From Poteriospumella lacustris (Eukaryota > Sar > Chrysophyceae > Chromulinales > Dinobryaceae), in NCBI GenBank assembly GCA_008000375.1, contig SMOI01000272.1, positions 1-42,051 of the forward strand: 42,051 nucleotides of DNA, written 5' to 3'. Under the pieces are notes generated by a model. That model saw only the letters and a program-made list of their open reading frames with translations, did not search any database and was not told the origin of the DNA. Shown here piece after piece: positions 39,952 to 42,051 of the stretch. A program made the translations under genes and the position numbers. How positions within the stretch are numbered: the stretch's first letter is position 1; every line of letters begins with the position of its first letter.

Positions 39952-42051
39952 ATGGCAGCATTTGAAGCGGATATCTCGTCCGTGCGACGACACGATCGCA
40001 ACTCTCGACAGGTTCCCGTCCTCGGGGTGGCCGGGCAGCAGAGACTGAGCGAGTGCACGGCCCTTGTCGTCGGTCTCCGCGGCGCGGGCGCTCAGGTGGC
40101 GAAGAACTTGGTCCTGGGCGGCGTGGAGCGGCTCAGTATCGTCGACTGCGAGCCGGTGCGGTGGACGGATCTCTCCGGCAACGAGATGCTGCGGCCGGAG
40201 GACGCCGAGCGAGGCGATGTGCGTCGAGACGTCTCACTACGCGCGCCGCTGCAGGCGCTGAACGCGTTCGGCGCGGTGACGGCGCTGGAGGACGTGAGCA
40301 GCATGACGGCGGACGGCCTCCTGCCGGCGCTGCAGCGCCAGCGCTACAGCGTCGTCGTCCTGTGCGACCTGCCGCGCGGCGTCGCGGAGGCGCTGGCGAC
40401 GCACTGCCACGAGGCGGGCGTCCCCGTCGTGGTGGCCAACGTCTACGGCGTCTTCGGCAGCGTCTTCTGCGACTTCGGCGACGCGTTCGACGTCTGCGAC
40501 CTGCGCGCCCGGCCGCAGCTGCCCTTCAGCGTCGAGGCCATCGCCAGCGCCAGCGTCGCGGGCGAGCGCCTCCGACTGACGCTGAAGCTCTTCGAAGCCG
40601 TCGCACCCGCCGCCCTCGCGACGGGCGACCCGATCGAGCTGCAGCAGTTCAGCGGCGCCGCGCCGCTGCACACGCAGCTCAACGGGCTGCGCGGCCGCGT
40701 GGTCGGCGTCGCCGCGCCGCAGCTCGTCACCGTCGACGTCGACGTCGGCGCCGCAGCCCTCGGCGACTGGCAGCAGGCGGCGGACGTCGCTGCGCCGCAG
40801 GCGACCAGCGGCGTGCTGCGTCCGCTGCCGCTGCAGGCGACGCTGGCGTTCCGCCCGTACGCGGAGGTCTTCGCGGCGCCGGAGGAGGCGCTGCACGGCC
40901 GCCGCAGCGCCGACGGCAACGGCTGCGAGCAGGAGCTGTGCCACGCGCTGAGCCGGTACGTCTCGTGGCCCCGCCCCGTCCGCCCCGCCGCCTCTGACCG
41001 CTGACCGTTGACTGTGCTGCACAGGGCCCTGGAGGACTTCCGCGCGGCGCACGGCGGCCGCTCGCCCCGCGTCGACGAGCTGCCGCCGGTGGTCGAGCGC
41101 GTGCGCGAGCGGTGCGCGTCGCTGGTCGCCGTCGAGGACGACGTCGCCGACTTCGTGCGCGTGCTCGGCGCGGCCGCGCGCTTCTCGCTGCAGCCGTTCG
41201 CCGCCTTCTTCGGCGGCCTGGCGGCGCAGGAGGCGGTGAAGGCGGTGACGGCGGTGGGCGCGCCGCTGCGCCAGCTGCTGTACCACAACTTCTTCGAGGC
41301 CGCGCCCGACGACCTCCTCGCGCGCGACGCCGCCGCCGACGCCGCCGCCGCCGCGTGGGCCGCGACGCGCTACGCCGACCAGGCGGCCTTCCTCGGCGCC
41401 GCCGCCCACGAGGCGCTGCAGAACCTGCGGCTCTTCGTCGTCGGCGCCGGCGCGTTGGGCTGCGAGTTGCTGTGCCACGCGGCGGCGATGGGCATCGGCG
41501 CGGGCGCCGCGGGCGGCGTCACCGTCGCGGACGCCGACTGGATCGAGCGCAGCAACACGTCGCGGCAGCGGCTCTTCCTCGAGGCCGACCTCGGCGCCAA
41601 CAAGGCGCTGACGGCCGCCCGCGCCCTGCGCGCGCTCAACGGCGACGTGCGCGTCGAGGCGGCCGCGGCGATGTTCAGCTACCGCGACGCGGTGCTCGCC
41701 GCGCCCTGCGACGACGCCGCGGCGCCGGTGGCCTTCTGCAGCGCGGCGATCGACGGCGCTGACGTCGTCGTCACGGCGCTGGACAGCGCCGCGGCGCGCA
41801 ACGACACGTCGGCCGCCTGTTGCCGCTGGGGGCGGCCGGTGCTGAACGCCGGCACCGACGGGCTCCGTGCCAACAGCTCGGTGCACCTGCCCGGCGTCAG
41901 CCGCCCGCTGCGGGCCACGGCGACCGACGCGGCGGCGGCGGCCGCGGGCCACCACTGCGTCCCGCCGGGCGTGCGCCGCTCCGTCGAGCACTGCGTCGCC
42001 ACCGCCGTCGCCAAGTTCGCCGACTACGTCGCCGGCGCGCGCGGCGGCCCC
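39952..42051 (+). CDS. Divergent UBA1-type E1 activating enzyme (3' part beyond window)
   Basis: Exons 39952-40955 and 41025 to the window edge, with a 69-nt intron (GTACGT...TGCACAG), give 677 residues so far. The inactive half has SRQ (residues 18-20, the UBA1 arginine-finger motif), VVGLRGAGAQVAKNLVLGGV (39 on) and CDFGDAFDV. FFGGLAAQEAVKAVT marks the junction. The active half has VVGAGALGCELL (473 on), DADWIERSNTSRQRLF (504-519; ubiquitin E1s have SNLNRQFLF, so the second Asn is Ser), Lys528, Asp588 in TALDSAAAR, and Cys646 in HHCVPPG..RRSVEH, where UBA1 has its catalytic ICTLKNFPNAIEH. ATP-binding and catalytic positions are mostly kept, but the rest is highly diverged. The Cys domain end and the ubiquitin-fold domain lie outside the window. 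It activates an unknown modifier; the adjacent Ubl is the obvious candidate. Confidence 0.85.

Noticed and set aside
40237-41991. 584-codon minus-strand ORF opposite the E1
   Set aside because: It is an antisense shadow; the E1 frame is supported by catalytic motifs and a normal intron.

Overview
This window comes from the nuclear genome of a unicellular eukaryote whose lineage I cannot name. The evidence is about 20 protein genes on both strands, most split by very short spliceosomal introns (60-73 nt, one of 81 nt possible, one of 292 nt in a ribosomal protein gene). There are no Shine-Dalgarno operons. The genes are eukaryote-specific: MAK16, NOL12/Rrp17, RPL35, UBC12, kinesin-5, TECR, USP deubiquitinases and a UBA1-type E1. 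Gene-rich DNA alternates between moderate GC (TECR, RPL35, UBC12, the cysteine protease) and extreme GC3 (kinesin tail, SecA-like protein, E1). The extreme GC3 creates long meaningless antisense ORFs.

Layout, left to right: TECR (+) converges on MAK16 (-). MAK16 is divergent from a tail-anchored unknown protein (+), followed by a secreted unknown protein (+) that converges on RPL35 (-). UBC12 (+) converges on a papain-like protease (-). A 1.4 kb stretch without a firm gene follows, then kinesin-5 (+) converging on a TLC-domain protein (-), which is divergent from a FUT8-like fucosyltransferase (+). Next come a membrane-anchored USP (+), a UPF0210/DUF711 protein (+), NOL12 (-), a four-TM protein (+), a compositionally different 0.8 kb island, a zinc-finger (IBR-like) protein (+) converging on a second USP (-), a 1976-residue SecA-like ATPase (+), a small ubiquitin-like protein (-), and a divergent E1 (+) that runs off the right edge.

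The most interesting part is 32.3-42.05 kb. A SecA-type translocase motor of bacterial ancestry, carrying a eukaryotic intron, lies next to a divergent ubiquitin-like protein. That protein ends in Gly-Gly plus three residues, as unprocessed ubiquitin-like precursors do. It is transcribed head to head with a UBA1-like E1 that keeps its nucleotide-binding and catalytic-cysteine positions but is otherwise strongly diverged. The upstream DNA of the SecA-like gene and the Ubl/E1 intergenic region share clusters of the same short motifs (TTGGGAGAG and TGGGATA), which I noticed nowhere else in the window. This suggests a co-regulated modifier/E1/motor module, but the functional link is inference.

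Other recurring signals: TGTAAATA or TGTACATA follows the stop codon of about ten genes on both strands. It equals the Pumilio-type UGUANAUA element and may double as a 3'-end signal. Introns share GTRNG-type donors and a CTGAC/CTGAT-like branch motif close to the acceptor.
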